A stretch of 64,000 nt of DNA from Neobacillus kokaensis. GTDB lineage: Bacteria; Bacillota; Bacilli; Bacillales; Cytobacillaceae. Each line of letters opens with the position of its first letter. Position 1 is the stretch's first letter. Location of the stretch: positions 145,242-209,241 of the forward strand of contig NZ_BNDS01000004.1 in assembly GCF_014656545.1 (NCBI RefSeq), given 5' to 3'. The notes below the pieces were generated by a model. That model did not search any database. It saw only the letters and a list, made by a program, of their open reading frames with translations, and was not told the DNA's origin. Both the position numbers and the translations under genes were made by a program. Shown one piece after another: positions 43,763-53,925 of this stretch.

Positions 43763-45217
43763 TTATTTTTGTGTCTTTTTCCAATCATCAAATTGCTTTT
43801 GAATTTCTTTTAAGACTTTATCAAGGCCAGCTTCTTTTAACTTCTTATTGAATTTTGGAAGATAGCTTTCTGGGTCAACAGAACCGGTTGCTAATGCAGG
43901 ATAGAATTCTTTTGAGATATTCGTAATCGCTGCAAGCTCAGATCTTACTGGGTCACTATTAAAGTGAAAACCAAGTGTTGGGGCCGCTGTAGCTGACTCG
44001 TTAAACTCCTTGAATTTTTCCCACTTATCTTTCGGATCGTTTTTGTATAGATATAGGATAAAGTGGTTTCCTAAAGAATAAGTTGGCAAATTATAGCGGT
44101 CGATACGTGCTGGTAAATCTTCAATCGTTCCATCACTATTCTTTTTGTAGTGAACGCCTTCAATCCCTTTATCCACTAGGTTACGGAGATATTCATCCGT
44201 GTTAAGCAGGGTTAAAAATTCCATTGCTTTCTTAGGATTCTTGGATGTTGCTGAGATCGCCTGAATAGAGCCTGATACAGAATCATTAATCGTTACTGGC
44301 TGTTCAGCAGGAACAGAAACAACATCATACTTCGCTGAGCGAGACCATAATAAATCAGCATATGGCTGAGAATCACCCATGCGGACAAACCAGTTTTCTA
44401 CGTCCATTGGCCAGCTGTCTTTACTTGTTGCAGCATCTTCTTTAAGATATCCAGCCTTATAATAAGAATGCATTGTTTTATATGTTTGCATAGCTACATC
44501 AGTTGCAAATGGGTTCACAACATGGTCTCTATCGCCTTCAAATGGAATGCCAAATGGCATTTCGCCATTAAAGATATAATCAAATGGCAGGTAAGCCTTA
44601 AATGTTGCCATTGGGGTAATCTTAGGCTCTTTTTCTTTAATAACCTTCAACATTGGTTCAAGATCTTCTAATGTTTTTACTTTTGTAATATCAAAATGAT
44701 ATTTGTCAACAAGGCGCTTATTGAATGTATAAACACTTTGTCTTGCTGCCTCTTTATTAGTAGGAACACCGTAAGTCTTACCGTCAATCTTAATTCCTTC
44801 TAATAACGCTGGGTCAATCGTTTGTTTTAACGCTTTACCTTCATTGTTTAACATGTCATCAATAGCATAGAAAGCACCTTTTTGGGCATTTTGAACATAA
44901 TCCGTTCCATTTGTGAAAATAATATCAAATGGTTCACCAGAGTTAATCATTACCTGAGATTTTTGTGCCCAATCGCCCCAATCAATTTGGGTCATTTTGA
45001 CTGTTGCATTGATTTTTTTCTTTAGATACTTGTTAACCTCAGCAAATACTTTGTCTGTATCCTTTTGCGGTGTGCCGACGGTATACCATTTTATTTCATA
45101 TGGTTGTCCATTTTTACCGCTCTTTTCTGCTGCAGAATCCTCTTTACTGCTGCAGGCAGAAAGAATGGTTCCAATAGACAGGACTAATGCTAGTAAAATA
45201 CCTAACTTCTTCTTCAT
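43763..45217 (-). CDS. Sugar ABC transporter substrate-binding lipoprotein (importer D)
   Basis: This 484-residue binding protein has a lipoprotein signal peptide with lipobox TILSACSSK near residue 22. The mature part is of the LplA/YtcQ-like type (KINATVKMTQIDWGDWAQK and ISATSKNPKKAMEFLTLLNTDE are typical segments). It comes after its two permeases, 23 bases downstream. Because the YesM/YesN pair and GH1/ROK genes follow, its ligand is likely a short oligosaccharide cut by GH1, but this is context only. Confidence 0.92.
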   Translation of the reverse strand: MKKKLGILLALVLSIGTILSACSSKEDSAAEKSGKNGQPYEIKWYTVGTPQKDTDKVFAEVNKYLKKKINATVKMTQIDWGDWAQKSQVMINSGEPFDIIFTNGTDYVQNAQKGAFYAIDDMLNNEGKALKQTIDPALLEGIKIDGKTYGVPTNKEAARQSVYTFNKRLVDKYHFDITKVKTLEDLEPMLKVIKEKEPKITPMATFKAYLPFDYIFNGEMPFGIPFEGDRDHVVNPFATDVAMQTYKTMHSYYKAGYLKEDAATSKDSWPMDVENWFVRMGDSQPYADLLWSRSAKYDVVSVPAEQPVTINDSVSGSIQAISATSKNPKKAMEFLTLLNTDEYLRNLVDKGIEGVHYKKNSDGTIEDLPARIDRYNLPTYSLGNHFILYLYKNDPKDKWEKFKEFNESATAAPTLGFHFNSDPVRSELAAITNISKEFYPALATGSVDPESYLPKFNKKLKEAGLDKVLKEIQKQFDDWKKTQK

Positions 45218-45239
45218 TCAACTCTCCTCTTTCTGTTGT

Positions 45240-46229
45240 CTATTCTTTAACGCCGCCAATAGTCAGTCCGCTAATAAAGTACTTTTGAAAGAACGGATAC
45301 GAAACTGCTATCGGTAAAGTGGCGATTACAACCATAGCCATTTTGGCAGACTCTTGCGGGATCGTATTAAACAAGCTTGACTGCATGTTTGCTATATCCA
45401 TATTCTGCCGCATAAATTCAAGATTAGCTTCTATTTTCATCAATAAAGATTGTAATGGTACTAAATTCGGATTATCAATATACAGTAGCGCTGTAAACCA
45501 ATCATTCCAATAGCCTAGTGTACTAAATAAGGCAATTGTGGCGATTCCCGGTAATGACAGCGGGAAGATGATTTGGAAGAAAATCCGTAATTCACTAGCA
45601 CCATCAATTCTCGCTGATTCTAAAATCGATTCCGAAACCGATTTCAGGAAAAATGTTCTCATAATGATGATATAAAAAGCGTTCATGGAAAGCGGTAAGA
45701 TCAACGCCCAAATTGTATCCTTCAAGTGCAGGAACTGGGTAATTACTATATACGTAGGAACTAACCCGCCGCTGAACAGCATTGTAAAGAATGCCAGGAA
45801 TGTGAAAAATTTACGATATTTAAATTGCGGTCTAGAAATCGCATAAGCGTAAAAGGTAATCATGAACACACTAATAATCGTACCGACAATCGTAATAAAA
45901 ATTGTCACACCGTAAGAACGAAAGAGCTGTTCCTTCATGCTCCAAAGATAATGATACGCGTCAAGACTCCATTCCTTCGGTATCAATTGAAAACCATTTC
46001 TGACAATACTTTCTTCACTCGTAAAGGAAATGATAATGACATAGATAAAAGGAAATATGCACGTGATCGCTAGAATCCCAAGTAATACACTAACAATTGT
46101 ATTAACGACTGGGGGTAAAGCTTGAGGGTCGCGATACTTTTTCCTGCGCTTCTTTATCCCACCCCCTTTCATTCCTTCCAGTGAACTTGGCATCGTGACA
46201 GTTGGTTGATTTTGCTCTAGTTTTGGCAT
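45240..46229 (-). CDS. ABC transporter permease (YtcP-like, importer D)
   Basis: This 329-residue permease has a polar 35-residue cytoplasmic N-terminus with a basic cluster (KKRRKKYRD), six membrane segments and an EAA-like loop ESARIDGASELRIFFQIIFPLSLP. It ends KYFISGLTIGGVKE. The ATG at 46229 has its nearest good ribosome binding site (GGGAGG) almost 30 bases upstream, with a GC-rich CGCCCGGCG stretch between that may fold and shorten the distance. The start is therefore less certain than usual. Confidence 0.9.
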   Translation of the reverse strand: MPKLEQNQPTVTMPSSLEGMKGGGIKKRRKKYRDPQALPPVVNTIVSVLLGILAITCIFPFIYVIIISFTSEESIVRNGFQLIPKEWSLDAYHYLWSMKEQLFRSYGVTIFITIVGTIISVFMITFYAYAISRPQFKYRKFFTFLAFFTMLFSGGLVPTYIVITQFLHLKDTIWALILPLSMNAFYIIIMRTFFLKSVSESILESARIDGASELRIFFQIIFPLSLPGIATIALFSTLGYWNDWFTALLYIDNPNLVPLQSLLMKIEANLEFMRQNMDIANMQSSLFNTIPQESAKMAMVVIATLPIAVSYPFFQKYFISGLTIGGVKE

Positions 46230-46283
46230 ATAGATAGCCGCCGGGCGACTTTTCCTCCCTTCTAAGAAAAGCGCAATTGAAGA

Positions 46284-47213
46284 TTAAAACAATGCGCTCT
46301 CCTCATCAATTTTTCTAACAATGTAGTTCGTAATGATGACGAGGATAAATCCTACAGCTGACTGATAAAGACCCGCTGCCGTGCTCATACCAATATCCCC
46401 TAGATTCATAAGACCACGGTACACGAATGTGTCAATAACGTTTGTCACCGAATACAATGCCCCTGAATCCCTTGGTACTTGATAAAACAATCCAAAATCC
46501 GAGTTGAAGATTCTTCCGATATTCATAATCGTAAGGATAATCATTAACGGTTTTAGCATTGGCAAGGTAACATGCTTAATCTGCTTCCATTTTGATGCAC
46601 CATCAATCATCGCGGCCTCATAATAGGTTCGATCAATTCCGACGATGGAAGCTAAATAAACAATACTTCCGTAACCAACACCCTTCCACAAACTCATAAA
46701 CACGAGAATAAATGGCCAATATTTTGATTCGCTATACCACGAAACAGGATCGACGTGGAACCAGGCGAGAACATGATTGAGCAAACCGTTTTCCGTACTT
46801 AGGAAAGTGAAGACAAAGTAACTTCCGATAACCCAAGATATAAAATGCGGGAATAAAATGGAAGTCTGATAGACTTTAGATAACCTCTTATTTATTAACT
46901 CACTAAGCAGGATTGCGGTTGCTACCGCTGCTATCAGCCCTACTACAATAAAGATAATATTGTAGACGAGCGTATTTCTCGTAATAATCCACGCATCATT
47001 CGTACTGAATAAATATTTAAAGTTATCAAAGCCGACCCATTCACTATTCATAACGCTTGCAAAGAAGCCATCCGGATCAATTCGGAATTTTTTAAAGGCC
47101 AACACTTGCCCAAACATTGGTAAATAAGAGAACAATAGCAGCCAAATGGTTCCTGGTAAAACCATGAGCAGCCAAATACGATTTTTGTATAAATCACGTG
47201 CAAAACTTTTCAT
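46284..47213 (-). CDS. ABC transporter permease (LplB-like, importer D)
   Basis: This 309-residue permease has six membrane segments and an EAA loop YEAAMIDGASKWKQIKHVTLPML. LPMFGQVLAFKKFRIDPDG is characteristic of the LplB/YteP group. It is the first gene of importer operon D and starts 22 bases from a cre-like box. The divergent thuA-like gene begins 198 bases away. Confidence 0.93.
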   Translation of the reverse strand: MKSFARDLYKNRIWLLMVLPGTIWLLLFSYLPMFGQVLAFKKFRIDPDGFFASVMNSEWVGFDNFKYLFSTNDAWIITRNTLVYNIIFIVVGLIAAVATAILLSELINKRLSKVYQTSILFPHFISWVIGSYFVFTFLSTENGLLNHVLAWFHVDPVSWYSESKYWPFILVFMSLWKGVGYGSIVYLASIVGIDRTYYEAAMIDGASKWKQIKHVTLPMLKPLMIILTIMNIGRIFNSDFGLFYQVPRDSGALYSVTNVIDTFVYRGLMNLGDIGMSTAAGLYQSAVGFILVIITNYIVRKIDEESALF

Positions 47214-47234
47214 GTTATTCCTCCTCTCACATCA

Positions 47235-47249
47235 TGTAAGCACTTCCAT
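47235..47249. promoter_or_regulatory. cre-like box before importer D
   Basis: ATGTAAGCACTTCCA matches 14 of 15 positions of WTGNAANCGNWNNCW, with CA in place of the central CG. It lies 22 bases upstream of the permease ATG, downstream of any promoter on the minus strand. One mismatch makes this a candidate only. Confidence 0.4.
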
Positions 47250-47410
47250 AGCTTTATTTTATAGTGAAATAGGCACGATTTATAGTTGACTAATTTAGGA
47301 TTAACTGAAAAATTCTTAGAAAATTGTCATTTTTGCTGTTAATATTTCATTAGAAACAGCTATGATGGAATCGGATTCATTAAGATTTTTGTAAAAGGAG
47401 TGAAAAATAC

Positions 47411-48139
47411 GTGAAAGTGACAGTATGGAATGAGAACCGCCATGAACAACAAAATCCTGTGGTAAGGGATGCCTATCCAAATGGCATTCACGGAACGATT
47501 GCGGCGTTTCTTCAGTCAGAAGGCTTTGAGGTACGAACAGCCACGTTAGATGAGCCAGAGCACGGTCTTACAAATGAGGTCCTGAACGATACCGATGTAT
47601 TAATTTGGTGGGGACATTTGGCCCACAGTGAGGTTAAGGATTACATAGTTGAAAAAGTGAAGCAGCGTGTTCTTGATGGAATGGGACTTATTGTACTGCA
47701 CTCTGGTCATTTTTCAAAAATATTCAAGGCCTTAATGGGTACAAGCTGTGATCTAAAATGGCGGGAAATTGGTGAAAAAGAGCGCCTTTGGATCGTGAAC
47801 CCAAGTCACCCTATTACAACCGGAATCTCTGAATATATTGAACTGGAACAAGAAGAAATGTACGGGGAACATTTTGATATTCCACAGCCAGAAGAGCTAA
47901 TCTTTGTCAGCTGGTTCGAAGGAGGAGAAGTTTTTCGCAGCGGCTGTACCTATACACGTGGAAATGGAAAAGTGTTTTACTTTCGCCCAGGGCACGAAAC
48001 CTATCCGACCTATCACAACAAGGAAATCCAGCGTGTCCTCATCAATGCAGTCAAATGGGCCGAACCCGTATCTAACCAAAGGCCGGTTTATGGATACGCG
48101 AACCCATTAGAAATTTTAAAAGGCGAAAAATCAGAATAA
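47411..48139 (+). CDS. ThuA-like glutamine amidotransferase-fold protein
   Basis: This 242-residue protein matches the ThuA family (trehalose utilisation), with [11 protein letters not shown] at the start, [23 protein letters not shown] and [14 protein letters not shown]. The fold is that of class I glutamine amidotransferases. Known ThuA-family members are linked to disaccharide or 3-keto-sugar metabolism, and the biochemical role is poorly defined. AAAAGGAG precedes the start by about 11 bases. It is divergent from importer D and convergent with the GH38 operon, with its own terminator. Confidence 0.88.
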   Translation: MKVTVWNENRHEQQNPVVRDAYPNGIHGTIAAFLQSEGFEVRTATLDEPEHGLTNEVLNDTDVLIWWGHLAHSEVKDYIVEKVKQRVLDGMGLIVLHSGHFSKIFKALMGTSCDLKWREIGEKERLWIVNPSHPITTGISEYIELEQEEMYGEHFDIPQPEELIFVSWFEGGEVFRSGCTYTRGNGKVFYFRPGHETYPTYHNKEIQRVLINAVKWAEPVSNQRPVYGYANPLEILKGEKSE

Positions 48140-48192
48140 GGCCCATCGGTATCGGGGTATGTAAAAATCAAATTTACCACGTTAAAAGCCAG

Positions 48193-48228
48193 ATGACCGG
48201 CGGAAAAAATCCAGCCGGTCATTTTTTA
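48193..48228. terminator. Bidirectional terminator between thuA-like gene and GH38 operon
   Basis: ATGACCGGC (48193-48201) pairs exactly with GCCGGTCAT (48214-48222), with an A run inside the loop and a T run at 48223-48228. It lies between two convergent stop codons and ends 2 bases before the GH38 stop. Confidence 0.8.
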
Positions 48229-48229
48229 A

Positions 48230-51200
48230 TTACATAATCCTAATTGTCTTAATCTCATAAGGTTTAATTTCAAATGCAATTGGTGATGCGGATGCTTCTG
48301 CAAGTGGTTCCTCCATCAAATTCGTCTCAACCCATAATGTGTTGTCTTTCTGAACTGTCAGATTCACCTTGCCTCTGCGTCCCTCATATTCATGCATCCG
48401 GACAATGATACCATTACCATCGTAAGCCGGCTTAACCGCATCAATCCAAACATGGTCTGCATCTGCTTCAATAAAGGATGCATCCTTCGTCCATTTCCCT
48501 TCAACCGCGAAAATTGGATCATTTAAGTCCCATGCTTTGTCTACTGTCTTTGCCTGACGCCAATCGCCCATATGAGGATAAAGTGAATACGTAAAGCTAT
48601 GCATGCCTTGATCAGCCTGCGGATCCGGATGGATAGCCGATTTTAATAAGGTTAATCGCATCACGTTTTCCTTGATGTCATACCCATATTTGGAATCATT
48701 CAGCAAACTGACCCCGTAATCTGGTTCTGATAAATCAGCCCATTGGTGGCCAACTGTTTCAAACTTTGCCATATCCCAGCTTGTATTCCAATGTGTCGGG
48801 CGCTTTACATTGCCATACTGAATATCATAGGTAGCCTCTGTTGCACGGATTTCCACAGGGAATGCGGCCTTAAGCAGTTTTCTTTTTTCATGCCAGTCAA
48901 CATTTGTTTCAAAATCAATCCGGCGATCATTTTGATAGAAGACAATTCGCTGTGAAATATCAGAATGATGGTACTTCCAAGTAACAAGAATGCTAAAAGA
49001 AAGCTCTCCATTTTCCACCACTTCGAATGTGGCGATATCACGAATTTCTTCCATTTTTTCTTGATAGAAAAGATCAATATCCCATGCATCGTGGGCAAGT
49101 GGTTTATCTTCAAAGATTTGCAGCACATTGCCTTTTTGACCTTCCGCTAGAACCTGGCGCTGTGCTTCTTTATCATAAATCTTCGTTATCTGCCCGAACT
49201 CATTCCACTCAACTAGATAATATGGTGTTTCTAGTTTCCTATCATCATAGGTGAAGCTCGATTCAGATTCCTTATTCATTTCCTGCGCTTCGAAATACAA
49301 TGTTTTGGCACCGAATGATGGCAGGGCATCCACCTCAACAAACCAGCCATCGGCACGTTTTTGATGGTTTAACACCTTGCCGCTGTCATCCGTCCAAACC
49401 CCTGCAGCAAAATCAACAAACTGAGAAATGAACACATTTCTTCTGCCTGTATGATGGGTTGAATTGAATAAAACGACAGAACGTTCCGCCTCATCAATTC
49501 CGTTTTGAACAATTTTTGTCTCCACTTGTTGTACGATTTGGAATGCTTCCGCATATTCTTCCTTGGCATCTTCGTAAACTTCATGAATCGAAGAGCCTGG
49601 AATAATATCATGAAATTGATTTCTTAAAATAATTTTCCAGCCGTTTTTGAGCTCGTCATCGCCAAGCCACACTCCATTTTCAGAAAGCCATGAAGAGAGG
49701 AATTCTGCCCTGCGATATAAGAGCTCCAGTCTGCGATTCATCTTTTTCATAAAGGCCTGGCTTGTATAAGTACCGCGGTGGTATTCCAAATATAGTTCGC
49801 CGTCCCACTTATGGATATATCCTTTTGACTTCTCTACATTTTCATGCAGTTTTTCAAAAAATTCACCTGCAGTGGATGTTTTCACATTTGGCATGCCTGG
49901 CAATTGATCAAATCGGCGACGCATTTCCAGCATATGGCGATTAACACCGCCGCCGCCGTCACCATACCCATAAGAAAGCAGCAGGTCTTTGGATAAATCC
50001 TTGTCACGATAACCTGTCCAAGCACCTTTTACCGTTTTAGCGGTAATGAAGCCGTTATACGTATAGAACCAAGAGTCCGGACCGTTCCATGGTTCCGGTG
50101 TGGTGATAAAGTGTGTTAAAATCTCTGATCCGTCAATTCCCTTCCAGTAAAACGTATCATGAGGCATCCGGTTATATTGATTCCAGCTGATCTTTGTGGT
50201 CATCATTGTGTCGATCCCTGATTTTTTCAAAATCTGCGGCAACGCCCAGCTGTAGCCGAAAACATCCGGCAGCCAGAGATAGTTACAGTCGACGCCGAAC
50301 TCTTCTTTGAAAAAGTTTTTCCCGTGCAGGATTTGGCGGACAAGTGACTCGCCGCTTGGGATATTACAGTCGGCTTCCAGCCACATTGCACCGCCTGCTT
50401 CCCACTGGCCTTCCGCAATTCTTGCTTTCATCTGTTCATATATTTCCGGATAATCTGTCTTGATGTAATCATAAAGCTGCGGCTGGGTTTGAAGGAATAA
50501 ATATTCAGGGAACTGCTTCATTAAATGCAGGACCGTTGAAAATGAACGGGCTGATTTTTCCCTTGTATTTCTTAAACGCCAAAGCCAGGCAACATCGATA
50601 TGTGTGTGACCAACCGTATGAATCGTAATATCCGACGTTTTCTCAACTGCTTGAATCGCTTGTGTTAAGCCTGATTCCGCTTCATAACATGATTCATAAA
50701 ATTCAGCGCTTCCCGGTTCAGTCCAATTGATTCGCTGCAGTGCATCTTGAATCATTTGTTTCAAAACCGAATAATGGGATTCACCTTCATTACTTTCCTT
50801 TAACACTTCGTAAGCAGCTAATAACGTGTAATATAAATTATCTACATGTGTATCCAGCCAGCCGATTTTAGCGATCTGCAGTTTAAATTCATTTTCAACT
50901 GGAACACCGCCGCCCTCAAGTCCTGACCAAAGCCTGAAATCTAAACGAATCGGTCCTTTAACTGTTTCTCCATCAAAAAGAACTTCCTCATGATTGGAAT
51001 CGACTCCTTGGTATGGCTTGCCATTCACAAACAGTAACGATTCAAAACCGGAGTTATTTCCGCCGCCCGTTTTCCCAAATGAGAAAAGTCCCACTACTTG
51101 CTGACCGTTATTTGGTAAATGACCATCCACATCGGCATGCAGCCATAGGTATCGGTCGCGTCCCTTCCAATAGTCACCAATATGCATGATGTTTCCTTCA

Positions 51201-51340
51201 TCATATTTAACCGGAGGATGTGCTCCAATTTCACCGTCATCCTCACTGGTGTTGAATTTCTCAATTGCGACACAGTCGCGATAACGATAACCACTTAATT
51301 CTCTTATACGCTCTTCAAATTTTCTCTCAGTTAAAAACAT
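48230..51340 (-). CDS. GH38 alpha-mannosidase (large form, N-glycan operon)
   Basis: This 1036-residue cytoplasmic GH38 enzyme has GHTHIDVAWLWRLRNTREK with the zinc-binding His and Asp, the putative nucleophile D324 in WLEADCNIPSGES, and WLPDVFGYSWALPQILKKSG. Length and layout match the large bacterial GH38 group and the paralogue at 19691-22810. It is the last gene of the five-gene operon starting at 57974, 12 bases after the GH20 gene. It would trim alpha-linked mannose (probably alpha-1,2 or alpha-1,3) from imported or released N-glycans; linkage is not readable. Confidence 0.92.
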   Translation of the reverse strand: MFLTERKFEERIRELSGYRYRDCVAIEKFNTSEDDGEIGAHPPVKYDEGNIMHIGDYWKGRDRYLWLHADVDGHLPNNGQQVVGLFSFGKTGGGNNSGFESLLFVNGKPYQGVDSNHEEVLFDGETVKGPIRLDFRLWSGLEGGGVPVENEFKLQIAKIGWLDTHVDNLYYTLLAAYEVLKESNEGESHYSVLKQMIQDALQRINWTEPGSAEFYESCYEAESGLTQAIQAVEKTSDITIHTVGHTHIDVAWLWRLRNTREKSARSFSTVLHLMKQFPEYLFLQTQPQLYDYIKTDYPEIYEQMKARIAEGQWEAGGAMWLEADCNIPSGESLVRQILHGKNFFKEEFGVDCNYLWLPDVFGYSWALPQILKKSGIDTMMTTKISWNQYNRMPHDTFYWKGIDGSEILTHFITTPEPWNGPDSWFYTYNGFITAKTVKGAWTGYRDKDLSKDLLLSYGYGDGGGGVNRHMLEMRRRFDQLPGMPNVKTSTAGEFFEKLHENVEKSKGYIHKWDGELYLEYHRGTYTSQAFMKKMNRRLELLYRRAEFLSSWLSENGVWLGDDELKNGWKIILRNQFHDIIPGSSIHEVYEDAKEEYAEAFQIVQQVETKIVQNGIDEAERSVVLFNSTHHTGRRNVFISQFVDFAAGVWTDDSGKVLNHQKRADGWFVEVDALPSFGAKTLYFEAQEMNKESESSFTYDDRKLETPYYLVEWNEFGQITKIYDKEAQRQVLAEGQKGNVLQIFEDKPLAHDAWDIDLFYQEKMEEIRDIATFEVVENGELSFSILVTWKYHHSDISQRIVFYQNDRRIDFETNVDWHEKRKLLKAAFPVEIRATEATYDIQYGNVKRPTHWNTSWDMAKFETVGHQWADLSEPDYGVSLLNDSKYGYDIKENVMRLTLLKSAIHPDPQADQGMHSFTYSLYPHMGDWRQAKTVDKAWDLNDPIFAVEGKWTKDASFIEADADHVWIDAVKPAYDGNGIIVRMHEYEGRRGKVNLTVQKDNTLWVETNLMEEPLAEASASPIAFEIKPYEIKTIRIM

Positions 51341-51352
51341 ATCTTCACCCCA

Positions 51353-53233
51353 CTATAATGAAAAATTACCAGCCGTTACAATTCGATGATAAATATTGCC
51401 GCCTACGAGCCCGTCAAAAATTTCCCATGGCCCATCATGACGCAGTCGTTCCTCTTCTAATTCTTCGATATTTGAAATCCTTCCATCCAGCCAGTCGTTA
51501 ATCCTGTATTTCACGGTATCCATCCTAGTCATCACACCAGCATAACGAATATCAATCACTTCCCAGCCAAACGGTTTATAGGCACTAAACCAAATGCTTC
51601 GGTGTTTTTTCCGCAGCAGATCTACATTGGTTTGTAACCAATCCAGCTTAGGGATAAATGTTTTCATTCGCTCAACATCTTTTTCCTCATATGCTTCCTT
51701 AAGCTGAAGTCCAATTTCCACCTTCACACTTAACACCCTTGCCAATTGCTCATAAAAATCAAATAGACTTTCCCATTTAGGATTGTTTTGTTTAGCCTTT
51801 TCAAGCTTCGGGACTAATTTTTCATAATGCTCTCCCAGGGAAAGCCCGCTGATATTGTCATCATATAATCCTATTAAAATATCCTGATACATGGCCACTT
51901 TAGAAGTCATTGAAATATTCATGTTATCCTCTATGACACCCGGTGTTTCATCCAAGCGTTTTAGAATCATAAAATCTTCAAACTGCCCATCACAGCAAAA
52001 CGCAAACCGTTCGGACACTTGCTTAAGTCCAACTTCCTGATGATAGGAATGTTCAGCGAACAATTGCAGCATCGGATAGGCGGTGGAGAACGGTGTTTCT
52101 GCTCCGTTATCACCCCAAAGTGTGACAATGACTTCTTTAATTCCTTCTTTTTTAGAAGCAGCCATTGCCGCTTCTGTGGTTACAATGGCTTTACCATAGT
52201 TCGGAGCGATTCCATTCCAGGTCCATGCCCCGCCGGCAAAAATCGGTGTCCGGCCCAGCAGCTTATGATTTTGAAAATCTTTTTCATAGACTTCCTGCTC
52301 TTTGCGATAATAATTCCAATAAACTAGCTCAACATCCGGAATGCCAGCCAGAATATCTTCACGAATCTGTCCGTTTTCCTTTCGATAATCACTGGTTTCT
52401 GCAAATAACGGGAAGTACATATCACTCCATATCATTGGTTTCAGTCCATACTTTTGCGTAATAGACACTACCTTTTTCAAATGGCGATTCATGATATCAA
52501 TATGGCTCTCATACCCGTGTTTTTGTAAATACTTCCCTAAACCAAGCTGAAACGTTTCATCCATTCCGATATGGATACGATTGCTCCTAAAAGGCTGTGA
52601 GACAGCCCTGATACAATTTTCCAAGAATTCATATGTCTTAGGTTCATCCACCAATATAATATCGTCTGTATCTCTAATATCCGAAGCATAATTCCACTTA
52701 AGTGCTTCCCGTAAATGACCCAAGGTTTGAATGCACGGAATCATTTCAATCCCAAGCTTCGAGGCATAATCATCACATGCCTTTAATTCCTCTGCCGTGT
52801 ATCTTCCTCGCATATAACCGAAATAAGGATGTTCCGGCACCTCATATGTATCCTCTGTATAGAGCATCAACGTGTTAAGCCCCATAACAGCCATATTTTG
52901 CAGCAGCTTTTCTACGTCCGCCACAGTTGGGACAGCATTTCTAGAGGCATCCAGCATCACACCGCTCATGTCAAACTGTGGAATCTCCGAAACATTAAAT
53001 TCACTGCTTTTACGAAAATGTTCAAGCCATAATCCTAATGCCCGAAAAAAATGAACCGGCTGATCGAAGATAATTTCTCCTTGGCCGTTTTTATTAACAA
53101 CTCTTAACTGACCTTTTTGATGCTTTACTTGAATCGGATAACCGGTAGTAGTAAGTTGAAAATTTAAATGGTTCGATACAATCTTTAGACCATCCACTAC
53201 AGATGAAAGATCTCCCCTTATATGCAGTTCCAT
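51353..53233 (-). CDS. GH20 exo-beta-N-acetylhexosaminidase (intracellular)
   Basis: This 626-residue GH20 protein has no signal peptide. The catalytic pair is D225-E226 in RIHIGMDETFQLG, where the Glu is the acid/base and the Asp orients the substrate acetamido group in the known GH20 mechanism. GVMLDASRNAVP marks the start of the barrel near residue 91, after a small N-terminal GH20b-like domain. The C-terminal 200 residues are helical, as in the streptococcal GH20C-type enzymes. It should remove beta-linked GlcNAc (or GalNAc) from N-glycan antennae or from the core GlcNAc left by GH85. The gap to the DUF624 gene is 37 bases. Confidence 0.9.
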   Translation of the reverse strand: MELHIRGDLSSVVDGLKIVSNHLNFQLTTTGYPIQVKHQKGQLRVVNKNGQGEIIFDQPVHFFRALGLWLEHFRKSSEFNVSEIPQFDMSGVMLDASRNAVPTVADVEKLLQNMAVMGLNTLMLYTEDTYEVPEHPYFGYMRGRYTAEELKACDDYASKLGIEMIPCIQTLGHLREALKWNYASDIRDTDDIILVDEPKTYEFLENCIRAVSQPFRSNRIHIGMDETFQLGLGKYLQKHGYESHIDIMNRHLKKVVSITQKYGLKPMIWSDMYFPLFAETSDYRKENGQIREDILAGIPDVELVYWNYYRKEQEVYEKDFQNHKLLGRTPIFAGGAWTWNGIAPNYGKAIVTTEAAMAASKKEGIKEVIVTLWGDNGAETPFSTAYPMLQLFAEHSYHQEVGLKQVSERFAFCCDGQFEDFMILKRLDETPGVIEDNMNISMTSKVAMYQDILIGLYDDNISGLSLGEHYEKLVPKLEKAKQNNPKWESLFDFYEQLARVLSVKVEIGLQLKEAYEEKDVERMKTFIPKLDWLQTNVDLLRKKHRSIWFSAYKPFGWEVIDIRYAGVMTRMDTVKYRINDWLDGRISNIEELEEERLRHDGPWEIFDGLVGGNIYHRIVTAGNFSL

Positions 53234-53270
53234 TAAGAAGCCCCCTGTATTCCAAATTCCAGCATCGTTA

Positions 53271-53888
53271 TTACTGCTTAAGCCGTCTTTCTATCGCGTT
53301 AAATCGTCCAAGACAAATTTTCATCATCCATAAGGCGGGTGCGACCGCAGAAAAAAATGGTATAAGGCCAGGAAAACGATTAATTACATAGCCAATAAAA
53401 ATAAAACCAATCCCAATAATTATGGTTGACGGCAGGCTTGTTAAGGTAAGCAGTAACGACTGTTTGATATATTCCTTATTGGACAGCTTGTAATGGACGT
53501 AAATGGCAAAAAAATAGCCAACTGAAAGCAAGAGAACAAACACTAAGATGTATAATACAATTAAAACAAAGCTGGCAAAAACGCCTGTCATCAGTTGTTC
53601 TGCTATTCTGATATCAACAAAGAGGAAAAGGCCAATGCCATAAAATACAAGGCCGATTCCATTACTTCTTTTCCATTCTTTAAAATAGACCTGATTAAAT
53701 GTCTTTAAAACAGGTTCATCTGTATCGTTTCTAAGCCATTTTCGGACTAGCGTAAACAGGGCAACTGACGCAGGGAAAAAGCCCAAAACCCCTAATCCCA
53801 GGATAGTATAAGCAATCCAGCACATATTGGCCAAGGCAGCTCTCCATATCCATTCACAAACGACTATCATCCATGAACCTTTTTTCAT
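53271..53888 (-). CDS. YesL-type DUF624 membrane protein, second copy
   Basis: This 205-residue membrane protein has about five hydrophobic segments and the DUF624 pattern GFFPASVALFTLVRKWLR. It sits between the GH125 and GH20 genes in the N-glycan operon although no importer gene is in that operon. That position argues for a role that is not tied to one transporter. It resembles the copy at 34897-35559 in length and motif. Confidence 0.85.
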   Translation of the reverse strand: MKKGSWMIVVCEWIWRAALANMCWIAYTILGLGVLGFFPASVALFTLVRKWLRNDTDEPVLKTFNQVYFKEWKRSNGIGLVFYGIGLFLFVDIRIAEQLMTGVFASFVLIVLYILVFVLLLSVGYFFAIYVHYKLSNKEYIKQSLLLTLTSLPSTIIIGIGFIFIGYVINRFPGLIPFFSAVAPALWMMKICLGRFNAIERRLKQ

Positions 53889-53925
53889 TGCGTCATCCCC
53901 TTTTCTAATAGAAGCCCTAAATTTC

